Source: Pseudomonas prosekii
GTDB lineage: Bacteria > Pseudomonadota > Gammaproteobacteria > Pseudomonadales > Pseudomonadaceae
DNA: 64,000 bases
Direction: 5' to 3'
NCBI RefSeq assembly: GCF_900105155.1
Contig: NZ_LT629762.1
Location: 5,651,501 to 5,715,500, forward strand
The position numbers and the translations under genes are program-made. The notes under the pieces were generated by a model. It was not told the origin of the DNA, did not search any database, and was given only the letters and a program-made list of their open reading frames with translations. Positions within the stretch are counted from its first letter, which is position 1. The number at the start of each line of letters is the position of its first letter. Below, one piece after another: positions 53,867 to 63,900 of the stretch.

Positions 53867-53956
53867 ATCGCGAGCAAGCTCGCTCCCACAGTGGTTGTGG
53901 TGAACACATCATCTGTGAACACCTTCAGCCCCTGTGGGAGCGAGCTTGCTCGCGAT
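53867..53956. repeat. Inverted pair of REP elements (BIME-like)
   Basis: The 25-base REP at 53867-53891 is repeated in perfect inverted form at 53932-53956, with 40 bases between. It lies between the stops of two convergent genes. Confidence 0.88.
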
Positions 53957-53983
53957 AGCCATTGACCAGGCAACACATCACAC

Positions 53984-55393
53984 TCAGAACGAACGCACGA
54001 TCCGCCCCAGCGTTTCCATCGCTTTCTCCGCAGCCTCATCCCACGGGCTGCCGTAATTCAGCCGAATACAATTCCTGAATCGCTGCGTCGGTGAAAAGAT
54101 CGGCCCCGGCGCGATGCTGATGCCTTGCGCCAACGCCATCTGAAACAACTTCAACGAATCCATCTGCGGCGGCAGTTCCAGCCACAGAAAGTAGCCGCCG
54201 GCCGGTTGGCTGACGCGGGTTTGCGCCGGGAAATACCGGGCGATGGCCGCGAGCATGGCGCTTTGCTGTTCTTCCAGTGCGTAACGCAATTTGCGCAAGT
54301 GCCGGTCGTAGCCGCCGTGTTGCAAGTAATCGGCAATCGCCGCTTGTGCCGGCATCGAGGCGCACAGCGAGGTCATCAGTTTCAGCCTTTCGATTTTCTG
54401 CGCATAACGCCCGGCCGCAACCCAGCCGATGCGATAACCGGGAGCGAGGCTTTTGGCGAACGAACCGCAATGCATCACCAGCCCTTCGGTGTCGAACGCC
54501 TTCGCCGGTTTCGGCGCTTGCTGGCCGTAATAAAGTTCGGCGTAGACATCGTCCTCGATCAGCGGCACCTGATGGCTGCGCAGCAATTCGACCAATTCCT
54601 GCTTCTTCGCTTCGGGCATCGTCGCGCCCATCGGGTTCTGGAAACTGGTCATGCACCAGCAAGCCTTGATCGGATGGCGCTCCAGCGTTTGCGCGAGCAC
54701 GCCGAGGTCGATGCCATCGCGCGGGTGCACGGGGATTTCCACCGCTTTGAGCTTCAGCCGTTCCAGCACTTGCAGGCTCGCGTAAAACGCCGGGGCTTCG
54801 ATGGCCACCAGGTCGCCCGGTTCGGTCACCGCTTGCAGGCACAGGTTCAGCGCTTCGAGCGCGCCGTTGGTGATCAGCAATTCTTCCATCGGCAGCATCA
54901 GCCCGCCGACCATGTAGCGCAGGGCGATTTGCCGGCGCAGTTGCGGGTTGCCCGGCGACATGTCGGTGACCACCATGCGCGGGTCCATTTCCCGCGCGGC
55001 GCTGGCCAGCGAGCGCGACAGCCGCTGCAACGGAAACAGCGTCGGGCTGGGGAACGCCGAGCCAAATGGCACGGTGTTCGGGTCCTTGATCGAGTCGAGC
55101 ACCGAGAACACCAGTTCGCTGACGTCGACTTCGGTGGATTCGTTGACCTGGCTGCTGATCACCGGTTCGCAGAACGGGCTCGGCGCGTGGGTGTTGACGA
55201 AGTAACCCGAACGCGGCCGCGCACGGATCAGGCCCCGGCGTTCCAGCAGGTAATAGGCCTGGAACACGGTGGACGGGCTGACCCCGTAAGTCTGGCTGGC
55301 GTAGCGCACCGACGGCACCCGCTGACCGGGGCCAAGCACCCCGGAGCGGATCAGTTCAGCGATGTCATCGGCGAATTTTTCGTAGCGTTTCAT
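53984..55393 (-). CDS. MocR-type GntR/aminotransferase regulator
   Basis: A 469-residue protein with an N-terminal GntR winged helix (KFADDIAELIRSGVLGPGQRVPSVRYASQTYGVSPSTVFQAYYLLERRGL) and a C-terminal fold-type I aminotransferase domain. The PLP lysine is in HCGSFAKSLAPGYRIGW, and SFQNPMGATMPEAKK and EDDVYAELYYG are further pocket residues. MocR proteins usually act as regulators that bind PLP with an amine; some control vitamin B6, GABA or taurine genes. The target here is not clear. Its upstream region is occupied by the repeat block at 55441-55826. Confidence 0.88.
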   Translation of the reverse strand: MKRYEKFADDIAELIRSGVLGPGQRVPSVRYASQTYGVSPSTVFQAYYLLERRGLIRARPRSGYFVNTHAPSPFCEPVISSQVNESTEVDVSELVFSVLDSIKDPNTVPFGSAFPSPTLFPLQRLSRSLASAAREMDPRMVVTDMSPGNPQLRRQIALRYMVGGLMLPMEELLITNGALEALNLCLQAVTEPGDLVAIEAPAFYASLQVLERLKLKAVEIPVHPRDGIDLGVLAQTLERHPIKACWCMTSFQNPMGATMPEAKKQELVELLRSHQVPLIEDDVYAELYYGQQAPKPAKAFDTEGLVMHCGSFAKSLAPGYRIGWVAAGRYAQKIERLKLMTSLCASMPAQAAIADYLQHGGYDRHLRKLRYALEEQQSAMLAAIARYFPAQTRVSQPAGGYFLWLELPPQMDSLKLFQMALAQGISIAPGPIFSPTQRFRNCIRLNYGSPWDEAAEKAMETLGRIVRSF

Positions 55394-55839
55394 CGAGTGC
55401 CTTGTTGCCGGGTGGTTGTGTGGGGGTGTCAGGGGGATTTGCCCCTCACCCTAACCCTCTCCCCAAAGGGGCGAGGGGACTGACCGAGGTGTTCTTTCGA
55501 GTGACATCGACCTGAGATAACGCGCCGAACGCAGGTTTGAAAAGCATGAAGGTTGGCACCTTTTCCCCTCTCCCAAAAAGAGTGAGGGGACTGACCGACG
55601 TATTCTTTCGAGTGACATCGACCTGAGATATCACGCCGAACGCAGGTTTGAAAAGCATGAAGGTCGGCTCCCTTTCCCCCTCTCCCCAAAGGGGCGAGGG
55701 GACTGACCGAGGTATTCTTTCGAGTGACACCGACCTGCGATATCGCGCCGAACGCAGGTTTGAAAAGCATGAAGATCGGCTCCCTTTCCCCCTCTCCCCT
55801 CTGGGGAGAGGGCTGGGGTGAGGGGTGGATTGTAAGGGC
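55394..55839. repeat. Block of three approx. 111-bp repeats with flanking inverted CCCTCACCC repeats
   Basis: The stretch between the MocR and CcoG genes holds no convincing gene. A unit starting ctgaccga at 55480, 55591 and 55703 recurs with periods of 111 and 112 bases; each unit carries gaacgcaggtttgaaaagca near its middle and a ccctctcccc-type hairpin at its edge. The left end reads ccctcaccctaaccctct and the right end gggctggggtgagggg, so a common Pseudomonas inverted repeat bounds the block. Small differences between copies show that they are not identical. Confidence 0.85.
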
Positions 55840-57270
55840 TCAACGGTTCATCGGCGCAACAAAGCGGCTCTGCGCCACGCTGTAGATGTCCGGTTCATCG
55901 CTGTCGACAATCCTGAAACTGAGCGTCTGCGAGCTGCTGCTCGGGCGCTCCGTGGTCATCGCCACCGACACCGGCACATCGACAATCTCACCCGGCGCCA
56001 GGCTCAGTTCGGTTTTACCCTGCAACTGGAAACCCTCGCCATCGACCAGGCTCACCCGATAATCCTGACGCTGCTGGGTCTTGTTGATGACCTTGAGGCT
56101 GTAGATGTTCTCGATCTGGCCGGCGCTGTTTTCGCGGAACATGCCACGGTCCTTGGTCACGTCCAGCGAGACCATCGGCCGCTCGACCAGCGCCAAGGCC
56201 AGCGCACCGATCATCACCAGCAACACCGCCGTGTAGCCGATCAGCCGAGGTCGCAGCAAATGGGTTTTGCCGCCCTGCAATTCGTGCTCGGAGGTGTAGC
56301 TGATCAGGCCTCGCGCGTAGCCCATTTTGTCCATGATCGAATCGCAAGCATCGATGCACGCCGCACAACCAATGCATTCCATCTGCAAACCGTCGCGGAT
56401 GTCGATGCCGGTCGGACACACTTGCACGCAAACCTGGCAGTCGATGCAATCGCCGAGGCCGACGTCGCTCGGTTTCACATCACGTTTGCGCGGGCCACGG
56501 TTTTCGCCACGGGCGACGTCGTAGGAAATGGTCAACGTGTCTTTGTCGAACATCACGCTCTGGAACCGCGCGTATGGGCACATGTGCATGCACACCGCCT
56601 CGCGCAGCCAACCGGCGTTGATGTACGTGGCGCCGGTGAAGAAGATCACCCAGAACAGGCTGACGCCGGCCATTTGCAGGGTCAGCAGCTCTTCGGCCAG
56701 CGGCCGGATCGGCGTGAAGTAGCCAACGAAGGTCAACCCGGTGAGCAGGCTGATGCTCAGCCACAACGCATGTTTGGCCGAACGACGGAGGAATTTGTTC
56801 AGGCTCCACGGCGCGGCTTGCAGTTTGATCCGCTGGTTGCGCTCGCCTTCGGTTATTTTCTCGCACCACATGAACAGCCACGTCCACGAGCTCTGCGGGC
56901 AGGTGTAACCGCACCAGACGCGGCCGGCGAACACGGTGATCGCAAACAGACCGAACGCGGCAATGATCAGCAATGCCGAGAGCAGGATGAAATCCTGCGG
57001 CCAGAAGGTGGCGCCGAAGATGTGGAATTTGCTTTCCGAGAGGTCCCAGAGCACCGCTTGGCGGCCGCCCCAGTTCAGCCACACCGTGCCGAAGAATGCG
57101 AGAAACAGCACGCCGGCGCCGCTGATACGCAAGTTGCGGAACAGGCCGGTGAAGCTGCGAGTGTGGATCAGGTTGTCGCTGGACTTGGCCTTCATCTTTG
57201 GACGCGAAGGCTCATAGCGCTGGACTGCCGGGGCGCTCTCTACGGTTCGGACGGGGATTCTTTCGCTCAT
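55840..57270 (-). CDS. ccoG: Cytochrome c oxidase accessory protein CcoG
   Basis: A 476-residue protein from the ATG at 57270 (MSERIPVRTVESAP); an ATG at 57294 would add 8 residues. It has about five membrane segments. A CGYTCPQSSWTWLF region and two ferredoxin-type clusters follow: CIDCQVCVQVCP and CIGCAACIDACD. The C-terminal part is an Ig-like FixG domain. CcoG/FixG is a copper reductase that supplies Cu(I) for cbb3 oxidase assembly. The rest of the cco operon is not here, yet the upstream element is shared with the orphan ccoN. Confidence 0.9.
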   Translation of the reverse strand: MSERIPVRTVESAPAVQRYEPSRPKMKAKSSDNLIHTRSFTGLFRNLRISGAGVLFLAFFGTVWLNWGGRQAVLWDLSESKFHIFGATFWPQDFILLSALLIIAAFGLFAITVFAGRVWCGYTCPQSSWTWLFMWCEKITEGERNQRIKLQAAPWSLNKFLRRSAKHALWLSISLLTGLTFVGYFTPIRPLAEELLTLQMAGVSLFWVIFFTGATYINAGWLREAVCMHMCPYARFQSVMFDKDTLTISYDVARGENRGPRKRDVKPSDVGLGDCIDCQVCVQVCPTGIDIRDGLQMECIGCAACIDACDSIMDKMGYARGLISYTSEHELQGGKTHLLRPRLIGYTAVLLVMIGALALALVERPMVSLDVTKDRGMFRENSAGQIENIYSLKVINKTQQRQDYRVSLVDGEGFQLQGKTELSLAPGEIVDVPVSVAMTTERPSSSSQTLSFRIVDSDEPDIYSVAQSRFVAPMNR

Positions 57271-57330
57271 GGTCGTTCGCTCATCAGCCTCCATCAGGCC
57301 GGTGCACTATGAGCGGCGATCTGTTTGCAG

Positions 57331-57367
57331 AACAGACTCAGGCATTGCAATAAAAAGCGGATCAGAT
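57331..57367 (-). promoter_or_regulatory. Shared upstream element, ccoG copy
   Basis: AACAGACTCAGG-N14-GCGGATCAGAT, 61 bases before the ccoG start. The 12-mer and 11-mer are the same as at 38423-38459, with the same gap length but different bases in the gap. This suggests the same regulator for ccoG and the orphan ccoN, such as an oxygen-response protein. Confidence 0.6.
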
Positions 57368-57477
57368 GGAATTCTGCGAGGCCCCTGCGACAACTTGATG
57401 CACCGGACGATGCACCTGCGGCAGCGGGCTGCGAGCGCCTAGCTCAGGCGCTCGCGGAGTTTCTTGATGTGTGTCAG

Positions 57478-57717
57478 TCAAATCACCGAATCACCGTCGG
57501 TGGCTTTCAAATGCCTACGACCGTCAACCGCGCCTGCTACGGTCAATGCATCGGCTTCGCGTTCGGTGATGTAAATACGTCGGCCGTCGAGCTCGACGGC
57601 GGACATGGCTTTTTCCGAGTCGGTGATGACGGTGACGTCGGGGCCGAGGCGAATTTCTTCGCCATTATCGAGGGTGAAAAAGCAGGCCTGGGTTTCGGGA
57701 TCGGTGCGCACGGTCAT
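57478..57717 (-). CDS. Small DUF3203-like protein
   Basis: A 79-residue protein starting MTVRTDPETQACFFTLDNGEE, with AAGGACATTCCC before the ATG. It is acidic and beta-rich (IRLGPDVTVITDSEKAMSAVELDGRRIYIT, then EADALTVAGAVDGRRHLK). I match it from memory to the pseudomonad DUF3203 group, which has no known function. It stands alone between ccoG and the MgtC-like gene. Confidence 0.65.
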   Translation of the reverse strand: MTVRTDPETQACFFTLDNGEEIRLGPDVTVITDSEKAMSAVELDGRRIYITEREADALTVAGAVDGRRHLKATDGDSVI

Positions 57718-57840
57718 GGGAATGTCCTTTTTTCAGCGGAGACTAAAACGTTAGTGCGCAGGCGACGAGCATCGTTCTGTGCAACCGATTAATGGTCGGC
57801 GCGGTCCATGCCTTATCTGAAATTACACAAGGACCGCGTC

Positions 57841-58359
57841 ATGGATGCCTGGTGGCATGAAGTCTGGGTAACGCTGCAAGCGGAGTTCGCCGACATTGGC
57901 GACGCAAAACAACTGACGCAAATCACCGTGCGCCTGGTGATCGCGGCGTTGCTGGGCGGGATTCTGGGGTTTGAACGCGAGCACAAGGGCAAGGCTGCCG
58001 GGGTGCGCACGCACATGTTGGTGGCGTTGGGCGCGGCGCTGTTTGTGCTGGTGCCGCAGATGTCCGGCTCGCAGGCCGATGCGATGAGCCGGGTGTTGCA
58101 AGGGGTGATCGCCGGGATTGGTTTTCTCGGCGCCGGGACCATTTTGAAAAACACCGATGGCGAGGACGGCCAGGTGCAAGGGCTGACGACGGCTGCCGGG
58201 TTATGGATGACCGCTGCGATTGGTGTCTCGGCGGGGATGGGGCGCGAAGCGACGGCGGTGCTCAGCACGATACTGGCGTTGGGGATTTTCAGTTTGATGC
58301 CGATGGTGGTGCGGTTGGTGGATCGCAATCACAGCGAAGAAGAAAATCGCGAACCGTGA
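57841..58359 (+). CDS. MgtC/SapB family membrane protein
   Basis: A 172-residue protein from the ATG at 57841, where AAGGA is well placed. It has four or five membrane segments and the MgtC core LVIAALLGGILGFEREHKGKAAGVRTHMLVALGAALF, then GIGFLGAGTILKNTDGEDGQVQGLTTAAGLWMTAAIGVSAGMG. Family members are linked to magnesium homeostasis and survival in hosts; MgtC itself inhibits the ATP synthase. It lacks the C-terminal domain of Salmonella MgtC, as do the short SapB-like forms. A hairpin repeat follows. Confidence 0.88.
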   Translation: MDAWWHEVWVTLQAEFADIGDAKQLTQITVRLVIAALLGGILGFEREHKGKAAGVRTHMLVALGAALFVLVPQMSGSQADAMSRVLQGVIAGIGFLGAGTILKNTDGEDGQVQGLTTAAGLWMTAAIGVSAGMGREATAVLSTILALGIFSLMPMVVRLVDRNHSEEENREP

Positions 58360-58367
58360 TGTGAACC

Positions 58368-58398
58368 GATCATTCCCACGCGGAGCATGGGAACGATC
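58368..58398. repeat. Hairpin repeat of the GATCGTTCC type, second copy
   Basis: GATCATTCCC-ACGCGGAGCAT-GGGAACGATC; one mismatch in the stem. It is related to the element at 50679 and lies just after the MgtC-like stop. Confidence 0.72.
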
Positions 58399-58407
58399 GG
58401 TCGGGTT

Positions 58408-58572
58408 TTATTCGGTAACAATCACCGGCGGCATGGTGTCCGGCGGATCCTGGCGAGGTGGCGGGGTGGTGCCCGGCGGCTCTTGCTCGGGGACCGGCGC
58501 CGGTTCGGTGTCGGGGATGGTCGGGGTGTCGATGTTCGGATCAGGCGTTTCAGCGGGGATGGGAATAGTCAT
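58408..58572 (-). CDS. Small proline-rich protein
   Basis: A 54-residue protein starting MTIPIPAETPDPNIDTPTIP. About one third of its residues are Pro, with many Thr, Asp and Glu. It has a textbook AGGAGG eight bases before the ATG, so it is very likely made although it is short. It has no signal or membrane segment. Function unknown; it is expected to be unstructured. Confidence 0.68.
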   Translation of the reverse strand: MTIPIPAETPDPNIDTPTIPDTEPAPVPEQEPPGTTPPPRQDPPDTMPPVIVTE

Positions 58573-58801
58573 CGTGAAGCCTCCTGGTGGCACATGGCGT
58601 AAGTCGTGCTTGGTTCTCTTCAACCTGATCTGTTGACCTCCGGTTAAAGCTTTTGATTCCAACCGATGCACGCGCAAATCAGCGTGAACTTTACCGAGGC
58701 CTGTCGCTCGGAACTTAAGTGAGTTCATTCCGGGCCGACCGCCCCGTGAGGATGAACATTAGCCACGTGAGCGTCCTTGGGGCGTAAAGGAAAGATGCTC
58801 G

Positions 58802-60799
58802 ATGATCGCTGAAAAACCGACCGAACTCAGTTACAACCCGCACATGCCGCTGTCGCAGGCGCTTTTGTTGCCGCGCATAGCGATCGAAGACACCATGCCA
58901 ACCCTTGATGGCGGCCAGTTCGCCGTCAAAGCGGTGGTTGGCCAAGACGTCGTGGTGACCAGCAAGGTCTTCGCCGACGGCCACGACAAACTGGCCGTGC
59001 GCATTCGCTGGCGCGCCGAGGGCGAAGAGTCCTGGCACAGCGAAACCATGGGCGAACTCGGCAACAACGGCTGGCAAGGCCAGTTCCGCGTCGAGCGCCA
59101 AGGTCGTCATCTGTTCTGCATCGAAGCGTGGATCGACCAATTCGCCAGCTTCTGCTACGAACTGGAAAAGAAACACAGCGCCCGCGTCCCGGTCAGCCTT
59201 GAACTGCAAGAAGGCCGGACGATGGTGCAACACGCCAGCGAACGCACCGAAGGTCAGCTCAGCGAACAGCTGGCCGGCCTGCACCATGAGTTGTCGGCGC
59301 TGCTCGAAACCGAGCAGGTTGCGCTGTTTTTGCACCAACGTAGCGCCGACCTGATGGCCGAGGCTGATCATCGCGCCTATCTGAGCATCAGCCAGGAATA
59401 CCCGGTCGACGTCGAACGCGAAATCGCCCAGTTCGCCAGTTGGTACGAGTTGTTTCCGCGCTCGATCACCGACGATAAGGCACGTCACGGCACGTTCAAC
59501 GACGTGCATTCGCGACTGCCGATGATCCAGGACATGGGTTTCGACGTTCTGTACTTCCCGCCGATCCATCCGATTGGCCGCAGCTTCCGCAAAGGTCCGA
59601 ACAATTCCCTGACTGCCGGCCCTGATGATCCGGGCAGCCCGTACGCAATCGGCAGCGCTGAGGGTGGTCACGAAGCGATTCACCCGCAACTCGGCACGCG
59701 GGAAGATTTCCGCCGTCTGGTGGTCGCGGCCGCCGAGCACGGTTTGGAAATTGCCCTCGATTTCGCTATCCAGTGTTCCCAGGATCACCCATGGCTGGAG
59801 CAGCATCCGGGCTGGTTCAACTGGCGCCCCGACGGCACGATCAAATACGCCGAAAACCCGCCGAAGAAATACCAGGACATCGTCAACGTCGACTTCTATG
59901 CCGCCGATGCGATTCCGGGCCTGTGGGTCGAGCTGCGCGACATCGTCGTCGGCTGGGTCGAGGAGGGCGTGAAGATCTTCCGCGTCGACAACCCGCACAC
60001 CAAACCGCTGCCGTTCTGGCAGTGGCTGATCGCCGACGTGCGCGCGTTGCACCCAGAAGTGATCTTCCTCGCCGAAGCCTTTACCACCCCGGCAATGATG
60101 GCGCGCCTGGGCAAGGTCGGTTACTCGCAGAGTTACACCTACTTCACCTGGCGCAACACCAAATACGAACTGTCGACCTACCTCAGCGAGCTGAATGAGT
60201 CGCCGTGGGCCGAATGTTATCGGCCGAATTTCTTCGTCAACACGCCGGACATCAACCCGGCGTTTCTTCACCAATCCGGGCGTGCCGGTTTCTTGATTCG
60301 TGCAGCGCTGGCGACCATGGGCTCGGGCCTGTGGGGCATGTATTCGGGCTTCGAGCTGTGTGAGTCGGCGCCGATTCCCGGCAAAGAGGAATACCTCGAT
60401 TCGGAGAAGTACGAGATTCGTCCGCGCGACTTCAATGCGCCGGGCAACATCATCGCCGAGATCGCTCAGCTCAACCGCATCCGCCGGCAGAACCCGGCGC
60501 TGCAAACGCACTTGGGGCTGAAGATCTACAACGCCTGGAACGACAACATTCTGTATTTCGGCAAGCGCAGCGCCGACGGCAGCAACTTTATTCTGGTGGC
60601 GGTCAACCTTGACCCGCACAACGTCCAGGAAGCGACTTTCGAGTTGCCGCTGTGGGAAATGGGCCTGCCGGATGACGCAGAGACCCAGGGCGAAGACTTG
60701 ATGAACGGCCATCGCTGGACCTGGTACGGCAAGTACCAGACCACACGCCTCGACCCGGCCCACCAGCCGTTCGGGATTTGGCGCATTACGACCTCTTGA
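58802..60799 (+). CDS. glgE: Alpha-1,4-glucan:maltose-1-phosphate maltosyltransferase GlgE
   Basis: A 665-residue GH13_3 enzyme. An N-terminal beta domain, FHL-like helical part and catalytic barrel are seen. The nucleophile is Asp396 in IFRVDNPHTKP and the acid is Glu425 in IFLAEAFTTP; YFPPIHPIGRSFRKGPNN is a family mark. It transfers maltose from maltose 1-phosphate to glucan chains, in the cytoplasm. The next gene makes maltose and then maltose 1-phosphate, so the two form the GlgE route from trehalose to glucan. AAGGAAAG is the ribosome site. Confidence 0.93.
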   Translation: MIAEKPTELSYNPHMPLSQALLLPRIAIEDTMPTLDGGQFAVKAVVGQDVVVTSKVFADGHDKLAVRIRWRAEGEESWHSETMGELGNNGWQGQFRVERQGRHLFCIEAWIDQFASFCYELEKKHSARVPVSLELQEGRTMVQHASERTEGQLSEQLAGLHHELSALLETEQVALFLHQRSADLMAEADHRAYLSISQEYPVDVEREIAQFASWYELFPRSITDDKARHGTFNDVHSRLPMIQDMGFDVLYFPPIHPIGRSFRKGPNNSLTAGPDDPGSPYAIGSAEGGHEAIHPQLGTREDFRRLVVAAAEHGLEIALDFAIQCSQDHPWLEQHPGWFNWRPDGTIKYAENPPKKYQDIVNVDFYAADAIPGLWVELRDIVVGWVEEGVKIFRVDNPHTKPLPFWQWLIADVRALHPEVIFLAEAFTTPAMMARLGKVGYSQSYTYFTWRNTKYELSTYLSELNESPWAECYRPNFFVNTPDINPAFLHQSGRAGFLIRAALATMGSGLWGMYSGFELCESAPIPGKEEYLDSEKYEIRPRDFNAPGNIIAEIAQLNRIRRQNPALQTHLGLKIYNAWNDNILYFGKRSADGSNFILVAVNLDPHNVQEATFELPLWEMGLPDDAETQGEDLMNGHRWTWYGKYQTTRLDPAHQPFGIWRITTS

Positions 60800-60801
60800 C
60801 T

Positions 60802-60920
60802 GTGGCGAGGGGGCTTGCCCCCGATGGGCTGCGAAGCGGCCCTCGCTGTTCCTTCAGTCACACCGAATTATCAGGATTGCGACTGCTTAGCAGCCGAACG
60901 GGGGCAAGTCCTCTCGCTAC
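60802..60920. repeat. Imperfect inverted REP pair between glgE and treS
   Basis: A tggcgagggggcttgccccc-type element at 60802-60840 and an inverted relative at 60881-60920 (acgggggcaagtcctctcgctaca) flank a short unique stretch. The elements belong to the other common REP type in these genomes. They occupy most of the 186-base space. Confidence 0.7.
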
Positions 60921-60985
60921 AACGACTCCTCGCCACAAGGGAGTGCACGGCTCAGCGTTAATTTTGAATTCAGCAGGAGTTTCAA

Positions 60986-63900
60986 ATGGCGAAGAAACCC
61001 AAGGCCACAACGTTTATCAAGGATCCGCTCTGGTACAAGGACGCGGTTATTTACCAAGTACACGTCAAATCTTTTTTCGATTCCAATAACGACGGGATCG
61101 GCGACTTTCCCGGGCTTATCGCCAAACTCGATTACATTGCCGACCTCGGCGTCAATACCATCTGGCTGTTGCCGTTCTACCCTTCGCCACGTCGCGACGA
61201 CGGTTACGACATCGCCGAATACCGTGGCGTGCACGCCGATTACGGGACCATGGCCGACGCCAAACGCTTCATCGCCGAAGCCCATGAACGCGGCTTGCGC
61301 GTCATCACCGAACTCGTCATCAACCACACCTCCGACCAGCACGCCTGGTTCCAGCGCGCGCGCAAAGCCAAAAAAGGCTCGGCGGCGCGGGACTTCTACG
61401 TCTGGTCCGACGACGACCAAAAGTACGACGGCACGCGGATCATTTTCCTCGACACCGAGAAATCCAACTGGACCTGGGACCCGGTCGCCGGCCAGTACTT
61501 TTGGCACCGGTTCTACTCGCACCAGCCGGACCTCAATTTCGACAACCCGCAAGTCATGAAAGCGGTGCTGTCGGTGATGCGTTACTGGTTGGACATGGGC
61601 ATCGACGGTCTGCGTCTGGACGCGATCCCGTACCTGATCGAGCGCGACGGCACCAACAACGAAAACCTCCCCGAGACCCACGAAGTCCTCAAGCAGATCC
61701 GCGCGGAAATCGACGCCAACTACCCGGACCGCATGCTCCTCGCCGAAGCCAACCAATGGCCGGAAGATACTCAGCTGTATTTCGGTGACACCGACAACGT
61801 CGGCCTGAATGGCGACGAATGTCACATGGCGTTCCACTTCCCGCTGATGCCGCGCATGTACATGGCGCTGGCCCAGGAAGACCGTTTCCCGATCACCGAC
61901 ATCCTGCGCCAGACCCCGGAAATTCCGGCCAATTGCCAATGGGCGATTTTCCTGCGCAACCACGATGAGCTGACCCTGGAAATGGTCACCGACAAGGAAC
62001 GCGATTACCTGTGGAATTACTACGCGGCCGACCGTCGGGCGCGGATTAACCTGGGGATTCGCCGACGTCTGGCGCCATTGATGGAACGCGACCGTCGTCG
62101 CGTCGAGTTGCTCAACAGCCTGCTGTTGTCGATGCCGGGCACGCCGACTTTGTATTACGGCGATGAAATCGGCATGGGCGACAACATCTACCTCGGCGAC
62201 CGCGACGGCGTGCGTACGCCGATGCAGTGGTCGATCGATCGCAACGGCGGTTTCTCCCGCGCCGACCCGGCCAGCCTGGTGCTGCCGCCGATCATGGACC
62301 CGCAATACGGTTACCTGTCGGTCAACGTCGAAACCCAGGCCGGCGACCCGCATTCGTTGCTCAACTGGACGCGGCGCATGCTCGCCGTGCGCAAACAGTC
62401 GAAGGCGTTTGGTCGCGGCACGCTGAAAATGCTTTCCCCGAGCAACCGCCGAATTCTGGCCTACACCCGTGAGTTCACTGGCGAGGATGGCAAGCACGAA
62501 ATCATTCTGTGCGTGGCCAACGTCTCGCGCAGTGCGCAAGCAGCCGAGCTGGACTTGTCGGCGTACGCCGGCATGGTTCCGGTCGAGATGCTCGGCGGTA
62601 ACGCTTTCCCTCCAATCGGTCAGTTGAATTTCCTCCTGACCCTGGCGCCGTACGGCTTCTATTGGTTCGTACTGGCAGCGGAGAATCAAATGCCCAGCTG
62701 GCACGTAGAACCGGCGCAAAGTCTGCCGGACTTCACCACTCTGGTGTTGAAAAAACGCATGGAAGAACTGCTTGAAGCGCCGTCACGCGGCACGCTGGAG
62801 CAAGGCATCTTGCCGAACTGGCTGCAGAACCGTCGCTGGTTCGCCGGCAAGGACGCGACCATCGAAAAAGTCGAAATCGCTTACGGCGTGCGTTTCGGCG
62901 ATCCGGAGCATCCGGTGCTGTTGAGTGAAATCGACGTCACCAGCGGTGGCCAGACCAGCCGTTATCAACTGCCGTTCGGTTTCATCGCTGAAGACCACGC
63001 TGGCCCGGCGCTGCCGCATCAATTGGCATTGGCGCGGGTACGCCGCGTGCGTCAGGTCGGTTTGATCACCGATGCGTTCAGCCTCGAAACCTACATTCGC
63101 GCGGTGGTCCAAGGCATGCAGGCCAGCACCGTGCTGACCTCCAGCGAAGGCGAGATTCGTTTCGAACCGACCGCGCAACTGGAAAAACTAGGTCTCAATG
63201 CCGAGTCGGAAGTGCGTTACCTGTCCGCCGAGCAATCGAACAGTTCGGTCGTGGTCGGCAAAGGCATGGTGCTGAAACTGATCCGCAAAGTCGCTTCCGG
63301 GGTTCACCCGGAACTGGAAATGAGCGCTTACCTGACCGAGGCCAATTTCAGCAATATTTCACCGCTGCTCGGCTCGGTGATTCGCCGCGATGCGCAGGGC
63401 GAAGACGCGCTGCTGATGATCGCCCAAGGCTACTTGAGCAATCAGGGCGATGCGTGGGAATGGACCCAGAACAACCTCGAACGAGCGCTGCGCGACGAAC
63501 TGGCCAACGCCATGTCCGAGCAGGAGCAGCATTACAACGCTCTGGGCGAATTGAAGGATTTTGCCGGCATGCTCGGCCAGCGCCTCGGGGAAATGCACCA
63601 GGTACTGGCAGCGCCGACCGACAACCCGAACTTCGCCCCGCAGGTGACTTCGCAGAAAGAAGCGCTGGCCTCGGCGAAAGACGTCGCGGCGCAGCTTGAG
63701 CATTCGTTGAAGTTGCTCAAGCAGCATCAAAATGAATTGAACCCGGCGGACCAGGCATTGGTCACTCGGTTGCTGGACAACAAAAAAACCATCCTCAGCC
63801 ATGTCCAGGAGCTGGGCAAGAAAGCGGCGGGTGGTTTGCGTATTCGGGTCCATGGCGATTTGCATTTGGGCCAGGTGCTGGTGATCAAGGGTGATGCCTA

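Noticed and set aside
55480..55790. CRISPR array
   Set aside because: The units are over 100 bases, near-identical along their whole length and only three; there are no short repeats with unique spacers and no cas genes.
55429..55843. Open frames within the 111-bp repeats coding for repeated peptides such as HAFQTCVRRDI
   Set aside because: The peptides only reflect the DNA repeats and include the hairpin parts; no ribosome site or conserved start is seen.
55825..57312. 495-codon frame antisense to ccoG
   Set aside because: CcoG has intact ferredoxin motifs on the minus strand; the opposite frame shows none.
58715..60763. 682-codon frame antisense to glgE
   Set aside because: It mirrors the glgE codons, shows no recognisable motif, and glgE itself has intact catalytic residues.
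60917..62719. 600-codon frame antisense to treS
   Set aside because: It is the shadow of the TreS domain, which has all catalytic residues in the plus-strand frame.
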